In this document: positions 23,628 through 34,530 of the stretch, piece by piece
Position numbering within the stretch: position 1 is the stretch's first letter
Layout: each line of letters opens with the position of its first letter
From: Paracyclopina nana
Lineage: Eukaryota; Arthropoda; Copepoda; Cyclopoida; Cyclopettidae
Assembly: GCA_019096065.1 (NCBI GenBank)
Contig: JAGUCH010000006.1
Span: 1,198,001 to 1,262,000 of the forward strand
Reading direction: 5' to 3'
DNA length: 64,000 nt
Made by a program: the position numbers and the translations under genes
The notes under the pieces: model-generated
Told to the model about the DNA's origin: nothing
What the model saw: only the letters and a program-made list of their open reading frames with translations
Database searches by the model: none

Positions 23628-26600
23628 AATCCTACTATATAATATTATATATAGCAGGATCATCCTCGCGTCTTCGTCGTTTTGTATGTTCTATTTTATG
23701 CTGACATATCTGCTATTAGCATATCCACAGTGACATAATAAATTCCAAGCATATCTCTTCATCAGGATCATCGCGCGCTAATTAAAGCTGGCTGTAGCAG
23801 CGTAACCTTGTTAGTGGCTAACTCTGCTTTTTTCCATAACTTTCAGCTCCAAGGCCCAACTGGGGTAATTAGAGCAGAGCCTTGTCCTCGCAGTCATATA
23901 ATGCGTTGACCTTTTTTGTCACCTCTGAGGGCTGAAAACAACCACAAAGCAAACTTGCTGGCGCGTGACCTTGATTCCTTGAGGGGAAAATGCCATTACA
24001 CTGAGTGAACTACAGCAGACTGAATATGAAAGGCTTCTCCATTCTTTTCAAATGGAAACTTTAGTCCTTTTTTCCCGTCGCCTTAGACGAAGAAGACTGC
24101 AATTTCGCAGCAGCGCAAGGATTGATTATGGCTTTTTTGTGAGCTGTGCGAGCATCAGCTTTCTCTGCTGCTATTTCACCATTTAAGCCACATTGGCTCA
24201 ATGAAGCCGTCCATCATGTGGCAGCAGCAACTGACGGTGATCCTTGTGAGCTTACTGCTGTAGCTAGTCTATTGACCCCCCCAGTTAATGCCATAATCAC
24301 ACATGAAGCTCTTTAAAGTGAAGTGGCTTTTTTGAGCAATATGGGCCAGTGCATGGCTCTCGCTCCGTCAGGGATGAGAAAAGGCCAGTCTTTGAGGGCA
24401 TCTGTTGACCTTGCACACACAACATGGAACAAGACTTGAATACTATGGCCCTTTATTACGTTTGCAGCGTTCAGGAAGATGACACCATTAGAATGTACAT
24501 AGGTATAGAATTAAGTAGTTAGATATATACAGCAATGCAACGTGCATACCTACAAAAATATTCTGTGCTATTTTAGTTGGAGCTAGGCGAGCTAGGCATA
24601 TCGCATTCAATTTCCGTTTTCCCTTATACCTCCTAGCTAGCGAGTTCTTGCTGCCCGTCGTAAGTAAAAAAGATTTTTTCCCTTAAATTGCCATTAGAGA
24701 AAGTTTCACTTCAGCAAATCCAGCAAACTTTATGCTGCTTGAGAGAAGAAAGCTTTTTCCATACATAAATGAATACACGAAGTTTCTGGAATTGAAGTTT
24801 AGTTAGTTTTGCTGCTGCTCTAATCGACACTTAAAGGTTCAGATTGATTTCAGACTTTGCGTTGATATATTGAGTGGCTTGGCAAATGACAATTTGGTGA
24901 AACTTTGCAGAACTTGGGCCATTTACTATTCTGAGTGACCTTTTCTGAGGTTTTGAGTGGATTAGTGCGAACCAAGCAATTTGGCATCTGATTACTATGG
25001 TGCGAGCTTCACAGGAATAACTGAGCATGGCCAAAAGGCTGGAAAGCATCGTTTAAATTGCTTTTTTATGAAAAGCTTGCAGTCAAAAACATCTGCGCCC
25101 AAGATTGAACTCATGCTAAATTATGGCCGTTACGCTTACGAATTTCGTGATTTTCACAAGATTTATTTCTCAAATGTCATGAGAAGCCATCTGTCTCTGC
25201 TTAATTTTCTAGGTCTTTGAGAGTACTTTTGAGGTAACTTTTGCCTCGAAAAAGGCTTTCTTCAATGCGGAATTTTCCTCAAAGACACTTTTTATGGGAT
25301 GAAAAATGGAGTGATGCAAGAAATGCATATAGCAGCAAAAAAGAAACATGTGGTGGCCAAACATGTTCCCATATACGACCACCGCCACTATTCAGCAACA
25401 TTTTCCATTAAAACCCGATACAGTCGTACTTTGGGAAAGCTTTAGAAGGTCATGATCATTTATGTGACTACATGGCTCACCTTTTCACGACTGAATTGCA
25501 ACAATTTTGCTGGAAAAAAGAAAAATGTAAAGTAGAAAGCTGACTGGATTTTAAATTGGTTTCGAGCGAGGCATGTGAGCCTTTTGTAAATGTTAAATTG
25601 CCTTCAGACTTGATGGAGTGGTAGCCTTTCAGCTCAGTAGCAAGTGATGAGGCTAATGGCATGATAAATGCAGGAGCTCAAAAGAGCCAGAGATGTTACT
25701 CAAAAGGAAGAGCAAACTTGTGTGAAGCATAAGCTTACAACATCTCAGTTCAAATGGGTGTTGATTAGATTATGCAAAACGAATGCTTTTGGTGTGGTTT
25801 TCTTGGGAAGAAGCCTTTTGCTTGTGGAGTTGCAAAGCTGATTAATCCCGATTTTAGGAAACCAACGCTAATTCCACCTCTCGTCAAAGTGGTATGTTTC
25901 TCTTATAAAGAAGCAAGGCAGCTAAAATTGGCAGGACACAGTAGAGCCTTTTTTACGCAACCAGCAACGATGTCACACTGATGCCGCCAAAAAACATCAA
26001 TAAATGACACGTTTGGGCCTTCTCCTATAGGAAATAATGTCGATAATGTTCCCTTCCATCATCTGATGTCTTTCAAACGTTATGCTATGTGTGATATTAA
26101 TGTGGTCATTTTAGGGGGCACAATTATGAAAGCTTCACTTTATTCATGCGCCCCAATTGTATGCAACAATGCATTTTCAAAGCCTGGCATTTGAGCGTTA
26201 GAGAACATAGAGGGAGTTCATTTCCAGCGCTACAGAAAATTCCTCCGCTGATCCTAGGCACCTGAATGCAACACCTCTTCCTATTATTTTTTTAGAAAAA
26301 CTAAAGATATTATGCTATAAAACCAGAATATGAGCAGACATTTGCAAAATGTTCCTGATTTCAGAGGATTTTCTTTTTGACACAAACATAGTTCCAATGG
26401 ATTTTGAGTTATTGAGAGAATATGCCATGCACAAAGGTGATTTTTTCACCAAGATTGCTTTTGAGAAAAAAATACTAATGAGTTTATTTTCATCATTTTC
26501 GAAAATACTGCATACGCTTCAAGAAAAAGTCAAAAACGTGATTTCCGCTAGCTACGCCACTGCGTTGATGCTAGCTCTATTTTCACAATAGGGGGCGCTG

Positions 26601-27255
26601 TTTACCCTCGACGACAGGGACTATTCATTCAATTTCTAAGGTTAATTTAAGGAGCGTCTTGAGGGCATCATTAAAAACATGCTTCCATCTGAGATGATTG
26701 CCTCTAATAAGCAAAATTGATGATTAGTCGCTTTGACAATGAAGATAGCAAACAGCATGTTTTGGTGCTAAGCAAGCAGTTTTAAGAAGTTTTAAAGTTG
26801 TACGCCCTGGCTACTAAAATGTAATCAAAAATATTTTTCGTCATGAAATTGGTGTAAGATGAGTGCTTTTGACGCTTTTTAGGCAAAGAATTAGTCAGTT
26901 CGTCAGGAAAAGAGGTTGGCAAGTGGATCTGACACCAACAGTCAGTCACTGCAGAAGTAATATCCAGAAGTTGAGTGAGAGAGCTATATAGTCTAGAAAG
27001 CAACAGCGGTGGCCGGATAGATTGATCGATCTGTAGCCCTCAAGGATCAAGGCTGGTGAAGAAGCACATGTTTTATGGCCTTTAGAGCCTTTCCCCCCAT
27101 TAAGGATATGGGCCAACACACCTAAGAAGATTCCCACCTCGGCCATATCCAGAATAAGCTATTGATTGTAAGGCAGCGCACAGCCGCGCGTTCTGCTGTA
27201 TTTATTACATATAAGATCCTATTATTATGGTGCTTCTGTCAATGCTAGCAATAAA
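23628..27255. other. Intergenic, no gene supported
   Basis: Short ORFs only, with no conserved motif on either strand. A CTCF-like core lies at 26589-26600 and is listed separately. Confidence 0.4.
26589..26600 (+). promoter_or_regulatory. CTCF-like core motif
   Basis: TAGGGGGCGCTG matches the 3' half of the animal CTCF core (AGRKGGCRS). The 5' CCASY half is not well matched. This is a motif match only. Confidence 0.25.
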
Positions 27256-27748
27256 TTATGGAAGTTTTGGGGTTGTTGCATTGGCAGTTGCTTCGTCTAT
27301 TGTCGTGGTAAGTGGAGGAGTTGTGGAGGATTTTTTCGCCTGATCTTCAGTTTGAAGGCGAAAGCATTCACAAGTATTTGGGCACCTTTCTGCAATCACT
27401 GTGTGGTAGCAGTTCTTCAAAATTTCTGCTGGTAATTTCTTGCAGTACAAGGCAACGTCATCCGAAAGAGGGCAAGAGCCACGGTTGAAAGCGGTGATAA
27501 ATTCTGAAAGTTCAAAAATTGTCTCCTTTTCTTAGTTTTGATGCTTGTAATGTTTACTTACTAGGTTTTAGGTTGATGACGCCATTACTCCTCCTGTCGT
27601 TTTCTTCTTGAGTTGGCATGGCTAATTAGGGTAAAATTGAGCTCTAGATTGCTTCAAGATTGTCCACACATATAGAAAATGTTATACCTGTAGCCAAGAG
27701 GAGTTGGAAAACGCAGACAACACCCAAAAAAAGGGTCAACGAAGACAT
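27256..27748 (-). CDS. Secreted six-cysteine peptide, ShK-like, with Thr-rich tail
   Basis: Three exons (27748-27688, 27621-27562, 27503-27256) join in phase to 122 residues. Residues 1-21 are a clear signal peptide (MSSLTLFLGVVCVFQLLLAT). After a polar linker comes one compact domain with six cysteines spaced C-x9-C-x10-C-x8-C-x3-C-x1-C, ending CPNTCEC. That ending recalls the CxxTCxxC close of ShK-type domains, which nematodes and cnidarians use widely in secreted peptides and as appendages of enzymes. The last Cys spacing is shorter than usual. The C-terminus is rich in Thr and Pro with an NAT glycosylation site. A TATA box sits 33 nt before the ATG. The protein is secreted; a defence, cuticle or signalling role cannot be decided here. 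Confidence 0.75.
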
Positions 27749-27780
27749 GACTCGATGGAGATGCTTTGTCAAATGACTGC

Positions 27781-27787
27781 TTTTATA
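27781..27787 (-). promoter_or_regulatory. TATA box of the secreted-peptide gene
   Basis: TATAAAA on the minus strand ends 33 nt before the ATG at 27748, implying a very short leader. It is the clearest core promoter in the window and suggests a regulated, tissue-specific gene. Confidence 0.6.
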
Positions 27788-27964
27788 GTAACTGTCATCA
27801 TGCACTAATTTATTCAGGGAAAACATTTGTAGAGTATTATTTGTGATGCTATCTGATAAATAGCTCGCGACCTATTTTTTTGGTATATGTGATAGGTAGG
27901 TTAAAAAACAATATGTGCAATATGTAATTCCTTGTATAAAAAATATTGTAACAAATATGGCCCA

Positions 27965-28387
27965 TTACAATGTTCGACGAATACTTTGGCAGGAAACGCT
28001 GGATTCCTCTTCGGTTACTTTACTCAGCTCATCTTTCTCTTGGAAAACCGCATTCTCCTCGTGATCGTCAGATGCTTGAGCAGGATCTGGATCTGCATAG
28101 TTGAACTTTGTGCTCGTGCTATAACACCTCGATGCATTGATGCTATTGCAACGAGAGGCCTTGAATAGCTTTGCTTTCTTTCTGGGCAATTCCGGACTGT
28201 CATAGTAGTAATAGTCGTGGTGATAGCTGATGATAAAGCTGCATAATTTGATGCATTGCTCAGCACAAAAGCAGAGCAACATGATGCTCAGCAGAGTGAC
28301 TCCAAAGGCCACTCCGAAAATGCTAATGAATTCCCAATTGAAATCGTAGTCCACGGAATCTCCAAGGAAATTGGTGGACGACTCCAT
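27965..28387 (-). CDS. Orphan single-pass membrane protein, 140 aa
   Basis: I do not recognise this gene. A single exon encodes 140 residues from the ATG at 28387. That ATG follows a pyrimidine-rich stretch ending aataag, which could be an acceptor. A short N-terminus (STNFLGDSVDYDFNWEF) precedes one transmembrane helix (about 20-42, SIFGVAFGVTLLSIMLLCFCA), a tyrosine-rich juxtamembrane patch (HHDYYYYDS), a basic PRKKAK patch and an acidic, serine-rich tail. The frame stays open for another 49 codons upstream without an ATG, so a longer form is possible if an upstream exon exists. The lack of an intron or homologue makes this less certain than its neighbours. Confidence 0.5.
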   Translation of the reverse strand: MESSTNFLGDSVDYDFNWEFISIFGVAFGVTLLSIMLLCFCAEQCIKLCSFIISYHHDYYYYDSPELPRKKAKLFKASRCNSINASRCYSTSTKFNYADPDPAQASDDHEENAVFQEKDELSKVTEEESSVSCQSIRRTL

Positions 28388-29534
28388 GCTTATTTGTAGC
28401 AAAAGGGAAAAATCCTGCGTCCGTCGCAGCAAAAGGACCTCGATGAGAAGTTTTTGCGAACAAGCAGCCAGCTGTTGTTCCTTCTGCTCCAAGTTTTCTT
28501 CTTTATCTTCCACTTGCTCGACCACAAGACACAAAAAGTGGATTTTTCAGCTATCTGGGCTTCGCGGCTACTGCTGACTTCCTACTGAACTTCCAGCTTA
28601 TAATATTATTAGGTAGCTTTTTTGCTCAACAGTTGATTCATTTTGGCTGCTCACACTTTCTCTACTATTGAGCCGAAAGAGGAGGAGTCTTGAATGCGCA
28701 TTGTGGCTCCCCTGAGGGTACCATCTTGTAATTTCGAGGCTGTGACAGAACAAGACTAGGTTATGATGCCTTTGGGACGCTTCAATATAACGTCCTCCGC
28801 GAATACGCCGTTTGAGAACCACCCAAAGTTTAGGCATAAAATTCTGGCAAACTTTTGCGGCTGTTGCAGAGACAATTTTTGAAGCTTAAAGCAGCACGAG
28901 GTGATAAAAGCCTTGCCGTCATCACCTATGTTCCATACGTACTTGGTGACATCTTCCGAAAGCTGTTAAGCTAGAGAGTGTAAAAGGGAAAGGCTTTTCT
29001 AAAGGCCTTGCTAATTCAATGCCTTTTGAAACACCCAAATGAGTTAAAGTTGTCCCTTCCAACCAACTGTTAAAATAATGCTGCTCATTGAAGAGAGGAA
29101 GCTTTCTAGTTCCTCTTTTGCATATTTTTCAGGTCTGTTGCTCGCCCACGAAACTAGCGGAAATTACTATGCCATAAAGCTTGCTGCTGCTATGCCATTG
29201 ATGATGAAGTCTCTCCTCCTGCCACACTTCATTATGTGGCGTTTTCAAGACGGCGAGGACGTGGAGAAAAAATCTTATGCAAATGAGCAAACTTTTCCTT
29301 CAGCTGCCAATCATCATTAAAACTGACGTGTTGGCTCACACACACACTGCTTCAACTTTCGACTCGGAATTGCTGCCATAACTCTTTCCACGTTTGGCAC
29401 GCATTCATGTAAAAATTGTAAAATGACAATTTATTCAAATTGATTACTTATGCAGCATGTCAACACACTCGCTTGGTCCATAATTGCGAATTGAGAATCG
29501 GTCAATAATTTCATTTCTGAGGTCGTCGTTTTCA
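28388..29534. other. Intergenic, no gene supported
   Basis: This should contain the promoter of the 140-aa gene and the 3' UTR of the GTPase gene, both on the minus strand. I see no further coding sequence. Confidence 0.4.
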
Positions 29535-32500
29535 TCATAAGTCATGCTCTGAAACCGTTTGCTCCAAATACTCGGTGTACAGGGATTTCTGAAAGCAGGA
29601 GCACAAATAAGTGAGTGAGGCAGTCGTCGACAGCAGAAAGAATAATATTTGCGTTACCTTTTTCTCTTTCACCACGTTTTTCACGAAATTCTGCTGGTCT
29701 TGAAGGAGCTTCTTGCGTTTGCCAGTCATGGTTGGCTTTCGCCTAGAGGCCCATTTGGCCATGAGGATGAGGGCCAAGGAAATCAACACCATCGATACCA
29801 AGGCGTATCCGTGATAATCAGCCGGAACGCTCCTCCAAAAGCCTCGCAAAGGGGCCTATTAGATGCATAACAATGAGGCTGCAACATCAGCAGCAACAGC
29901 GAGACGAGGAAACACTCACCAAATAGATAAGTAGGATGTTGTGGCCTTCCTTCCCCAGAAGGTCGATGATCAGCTTGTCCGAGACTGATGAGGCCAAGAA
30001 GTTAACCAGCAGGGTGATGGGCAGCAAAACTCCCAAGAAGAAGAAGCTGAGCCCCTTGGACCACGCCCACACGTTATGCGAGCGCGAGGCATTATCCACA
30101 GCAATAGCATGATCCACTTGGGCTCCGATTTCATTGCAGTCCTTCTCCAATTGGTTGAGAGTATTCTGAGAGGAGAAAGGCAAACATTAAATACTTCGAG
30201 AGGATGTTTGAACATGCAAGGAAAAAACCGAACCTGGATCGTCTGATTTATCGTCTTTTCAATGTCTCTGCACACGTCGTCGATTTGATTGACGCAACGC
30301 ACCGTCTTGTTGGGATTTGGGATGTAGATGGTGGGCATGTCGAAGCCAGTCCTGTTCAAGCCCGGCCTCTTGCACAGCTCTTGAACAATCTGCATCATCA
30401 CCCTTTGCCTGCAATGAAAGCACAAGATGAATAAGCATAAAAACGCACTCCTGCAATGCGGATCTCATCTCTCTCACCTGTCCGACTCGTGGCCAGCTTC
30501 ATCAGCCTTGGACAAGTAGAATCGGATTTTGTCCGAGTGCCCCTCGCTCAAGGCCTCGACAATGTTGAGCGTTCGCTTGCACAAAGCCTTTAATGAAGAA
30601 AAAAAGTCTAATATACAGTGGAAAAACGCTCTTTTCTCTCGAGGTAGTATAATAACAAATAGTAAGAATAGATATGGAAGATTAAAAGGGGGCTTTCAAG
30701 AGATGATGGGGAACTTCCCCTCACAGCGGTAGGAGGCTCTTTGTCACTCAAACGGGAGGATGATTGATCTTGACGCATAGCATAGCAGCATACCTGTCCT
30801 ATGGGATCAAAAAAGACGAAAATGAGGTCGACCAAGTTGCCTAGCCACAGAATGGCCTCGTTGACGTCGAATGGATAGTTCATGTCGCCATCCACCAAGC
30901 CAGGCGTATCCACGAAAGTGACCAAAGGAAATTTCTTCTGTTTTGATGTGGATACCTCGGTGGAGATGTATTCCAGGAGGCCTAAAAAGACACAGCAAAT
31001 ATATCCCTGTTAGCAGTCAAAAAAGTAAGTCAATGAAGCAAAAAGCAAACCAAAAACATCATTTGTCGAGGATAGTTAATGGAAGACTGGCCAGTCAAAG
31101 TCAGCCCTTCACTAGGCAGCTAGCATATAATTCCCTACAGAAGCTAAGGATGCCCAGGGAAAAACTGACTCGATGCAAGGCCTAAACCAGAATAGGAGGA
31201 GAAGAAGAAGTAGTTCTTGAGCATGGACAAGGGCTTGTGTTAGTGAATCTCAATGCCACTTGGGGGTCGTGAAGAATGCAACACAACACAAAGAGACACT
31301 AACGCAAACGCCCCTCCACTTGCTCGGCGATCGACCCCCAACTAAGTAGAAGACTCGTAAAATTATGAAAATAGCTCCTGAGCATGCGAAATGTGCTACT
31401 ACCTTCGCTTTCTTACACCCATCTTCGTAGGCGGAATTAGCCAGAATGACGACACTTGGGGAGACAGCTTTGCCCTTTATAGGGGGGTATGTATTATCAA
31501 GAAAAGAGGAAAAGGCGTTTTGCACTGGCGTCGTAGCTTTATCTCACTTGAACGGAAAACGTGCGACTGATTTGTGGTCGTCTGACTGCCGTTCGTGTGT
31601 GTCAGCTTCATTTCATCAGTGGAGGTCTCACATGATGATGATGATTGCTGCACAAGTAAACGGCCGCGTCTATATAGATAGAATTTCAGCGCCCCCCTTA
31701 ACAGTAGTTCGCACAGATGTCTATAATGCCTTCACTTACGCGAGCACCATGAAAATTATTAATGATGCATCGCTTTTTATCAAGTTTAGCTTGCTCATGA
31801 GTATCAAGTAGCATCACGCTAGCATATTTTTCCTGATTCTTTGAAAAATAGAAAGGATAGAGATGAAATCATGCAGAGAGGCAGGAAAAAAAGGAGAAGA
31901 ATCTTGAGCGTATTGTTTTATTTTTTGCTTACCTGGGAAGTCAGCAAGGGGCTTGAAATGAGGGTACAAATGAAGAGTTGCATTTCCCTAGGAGGAAAAA
32001 AAAGGCCATGAAGTAATCTTCTCCTCAGACGACAAAATTCACTTACGGTGAGGGATTCTCGCTTTTTGCCACTGGTGACAAAGGAGAATCCTTGAGTCTC
32101 AATCGCAACTCCTGTACGCTGAACATGCTCCTCAATATACCTGAAATGGAAGGAGATGTGTCAGCAGGCAACAAGGATATTATGCAATTCTCCATTCCTC
32201 TACCTACGAACGTGTCAGGCCTAACAAAGACAGAATCGAAAATACAATAAAAAGAAGTACAATTGGCTGTACATACTTTTGATGGTGAAACGGTATCAAC
32301 GCTGCACATGGGAACCCTGATTGAATGGAATGTAGCATTATTAAGAATTCACGAGTTCACGCTTTCGGGACAAGGAGGGCAACAACGACAAAGAAGAAGA
32401 ACCAGTTCACACCAGGCTTTTTCTGCAATATCCCAAGGCAAGAGCCGTCTGGCTTCCTTTTGATTTTCGTTCCGGAAAGCATAAGAAAAAACCGAAATCG

Positions 32501-34463
32501 ACGACAGCAGAGCTCGCATTCTTCTGAGGAAGATGGCAAAACCTTGTTATGACATTCATTCCATGCTTTCCATAACAGCATGAAAGCATGGCATACGAGT
32601 TTGTCGAGCTCAACCAAACATCAGGCTTTCAAAGCTTCGCTTGATCCCTACAGAAAAAGATAATAACGATGATGATGGAAAAATTACGCCATCGTGATGT
32701 TCAACATTGGTCAGAGTAATTCGTCCATGAAACAAGCCACCGATCATATGGCAGTTAGCAAACAGACTCGGCTAGAAAGTGGGAAAATTGCCTAACCGAA
32801 CAAAAAACTGTCATCACTCACGTGGGACAAAGCAAACGTCACCAATTAACTGAAGCAAGTATTGAGCATTCACAATCTCTTATTTGAAATTTTATGGAAT
32901 CCTCTGATAATGCAGCCTACTTTTGTCTATTCACAGAGAAATGGAAGCCTTCCAGATGCTCTTAGATGGCACGCCTACATGTATGATAGTCAATTTGAGT
33001 CCAACCGAGTCGAAATAAGTGATGTTAGTGCTCGCGTAATATTTTTGAGTAACGCGAGGCTCAAGCTCTTATGGATTTATTTTCAATTTCGCAACCAAAA
33101 TCTTCTTTATGTGTGCCATTAAAAGTGCCATTTTCAAAGCCTTGAGTTTGCCAATATTAGCCTAAATATTCTGGAGGTTTTCTGCTCAAAGGTTTAAGAC
33201 ATTTTTGCAAAATGTGGGACAGAGCCCTTGAAAGAAGCTGGCAGCTTAGCAAAGTTTTTCGATCTAAAGAAGTCGGCTGAATCAATTCTAAAAGAGGTAT
33301 ATGCTCGTGCTTATATGCGGGGGAAAAGCGACTTTAATTGTAATTTTAGGCTCTGCTGATTTTGGAATCGGATTTCGAAAAATGCACCTAGCAAAACTAT
33401 TGCACGCTGCTTGCTTGCTTGCCAGTGCAAAATGTCACCTTCGAACTTGGAGTGATGCAACGATGGCAATCATCAAAACCACTTTCGTTTTTCGAACGAT
33501 GACCACCAATTACGTGACTAACGATCATAATATTTGTCACTTCGTGCTGCTATATATTGTCAACTTTTTTTAGTGCAGGATGAAGTGGCTCTTTCAGTCG
33601 GCTTCTTGCCAAACGAGTGCGAATTTGAGACGAGACGTACTTTTTATATCGTATGTGGGAAACTTCTTCCACCTTATTAATTTTTTAGCTTCATTTCATA
33701 ATGTCACCGCTTCCCACAGGCTACATGGGCTACGAACGAAACAATTTCGCAAGATGACGGTAATGGCAAGAGCCATATAAAAAGACAAGAAAAGGCTGTA
33801 ATGCATTACTTGTCAAATTCAACAAAGTATGAAATGTGAACTTGCGAGTAAATCAAGAAGAGTACAGATTTTAAATTCAACTACTACAAAAGTAGCATAA
33901 GTACGCTATTAAAAGCCTTAAATGTATACGGTTATATACATGAGGCTGTTCTGGATAAGCCACTGCAAAACAACATTATCCCTACGAATATTCGAGAGTA
34001 TAAGCTATTACGCAAGCAAAGACTGTAAAAACTAGAATTGCGATAATTACCATAACTTCAATAAAATAATTTCAGGGCGACAGCAATTCACTCCCTAAAA
34101 AAGATCCTTATAAAGAAGCCTCGTGAAGTATTTAAGTAAGACCAGCAAAGACCAAAGCAAATGAAAAAGGCCTCTTACCAATTGATGAATGAAGATTTTC
34201 CAGCTGAGTGATTCCCTATTAGCATGATGGTGATCTTTTTTCTCGGCGACAACAGTTTGAGTCCCAAATTGGAAGCAATCTTAAGGGGAAGAAATGATAA
34301 GGAGGACTTAAACCTGAATGCATTTTATCCTTACATCAACCAAGCCATTTTCGGGGCTGTTGTACAGCTGGTGACATTCCTTGAGAATCCTCTCGTTCAC
34401 AGTCAAAGTAGATTGAGCCGCTTTCTGGTTGGCAACCTCTCTTTGTCGCACTTTGGCTGCCAT
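29535..34463 (-). CDS. Membrane-anchored dynamin-superfamily GTPase (EHD/sarcalumenin-like)
   Basis: Ten exons close in phase to 449 residues: 34463-34335, 34279-34179, 32140-32047, 31987-31933, 30981-30794, 30587-30478, 30408-30234, 30165-29920, 29855-29658 and 29588-29535. G motifs are all present: G1 GNHSAGKS (65-72), G3 DTPG (151-154), and SKAD (215-218) as G4. The glycine-rich P-loop and the FINWYIEEHVQRTGVAIET region after it match the sarcalumenin/Eps15-type branch of dynamin-like GTPases, which I recall mainly from protists and a few animals. Unlike EHDs it has no EH domain; instead two hydrophobic segments (about 316-345 and 380-400) put the C-terminus in a membrane, a layout that recalls atlastins and mitofusins. 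The exon-1 ATG directly follows an acceptor (ctttcag); an alternative start at 34530 would add five residues. A role in membrane remodelling is inference. Confidence 0.85.
31687..31699 (-). promoter_or_regulatory. CTCF-like core motif in GTPase intron
   Basis: Read on the minus strand, AAGGGGGGCGCTG resembles the CTCF core half-site. It lies in an intron of the GTPase gene. This is a motif match only. Confidence 0.22.
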
Positions 34464-34530
34464 CTGAAAGATCCAAGTTATCAAAAATCAAAGACGAGCC
34501 ATAAGTGCGGCTTACATTTCTGTTCGTCAT

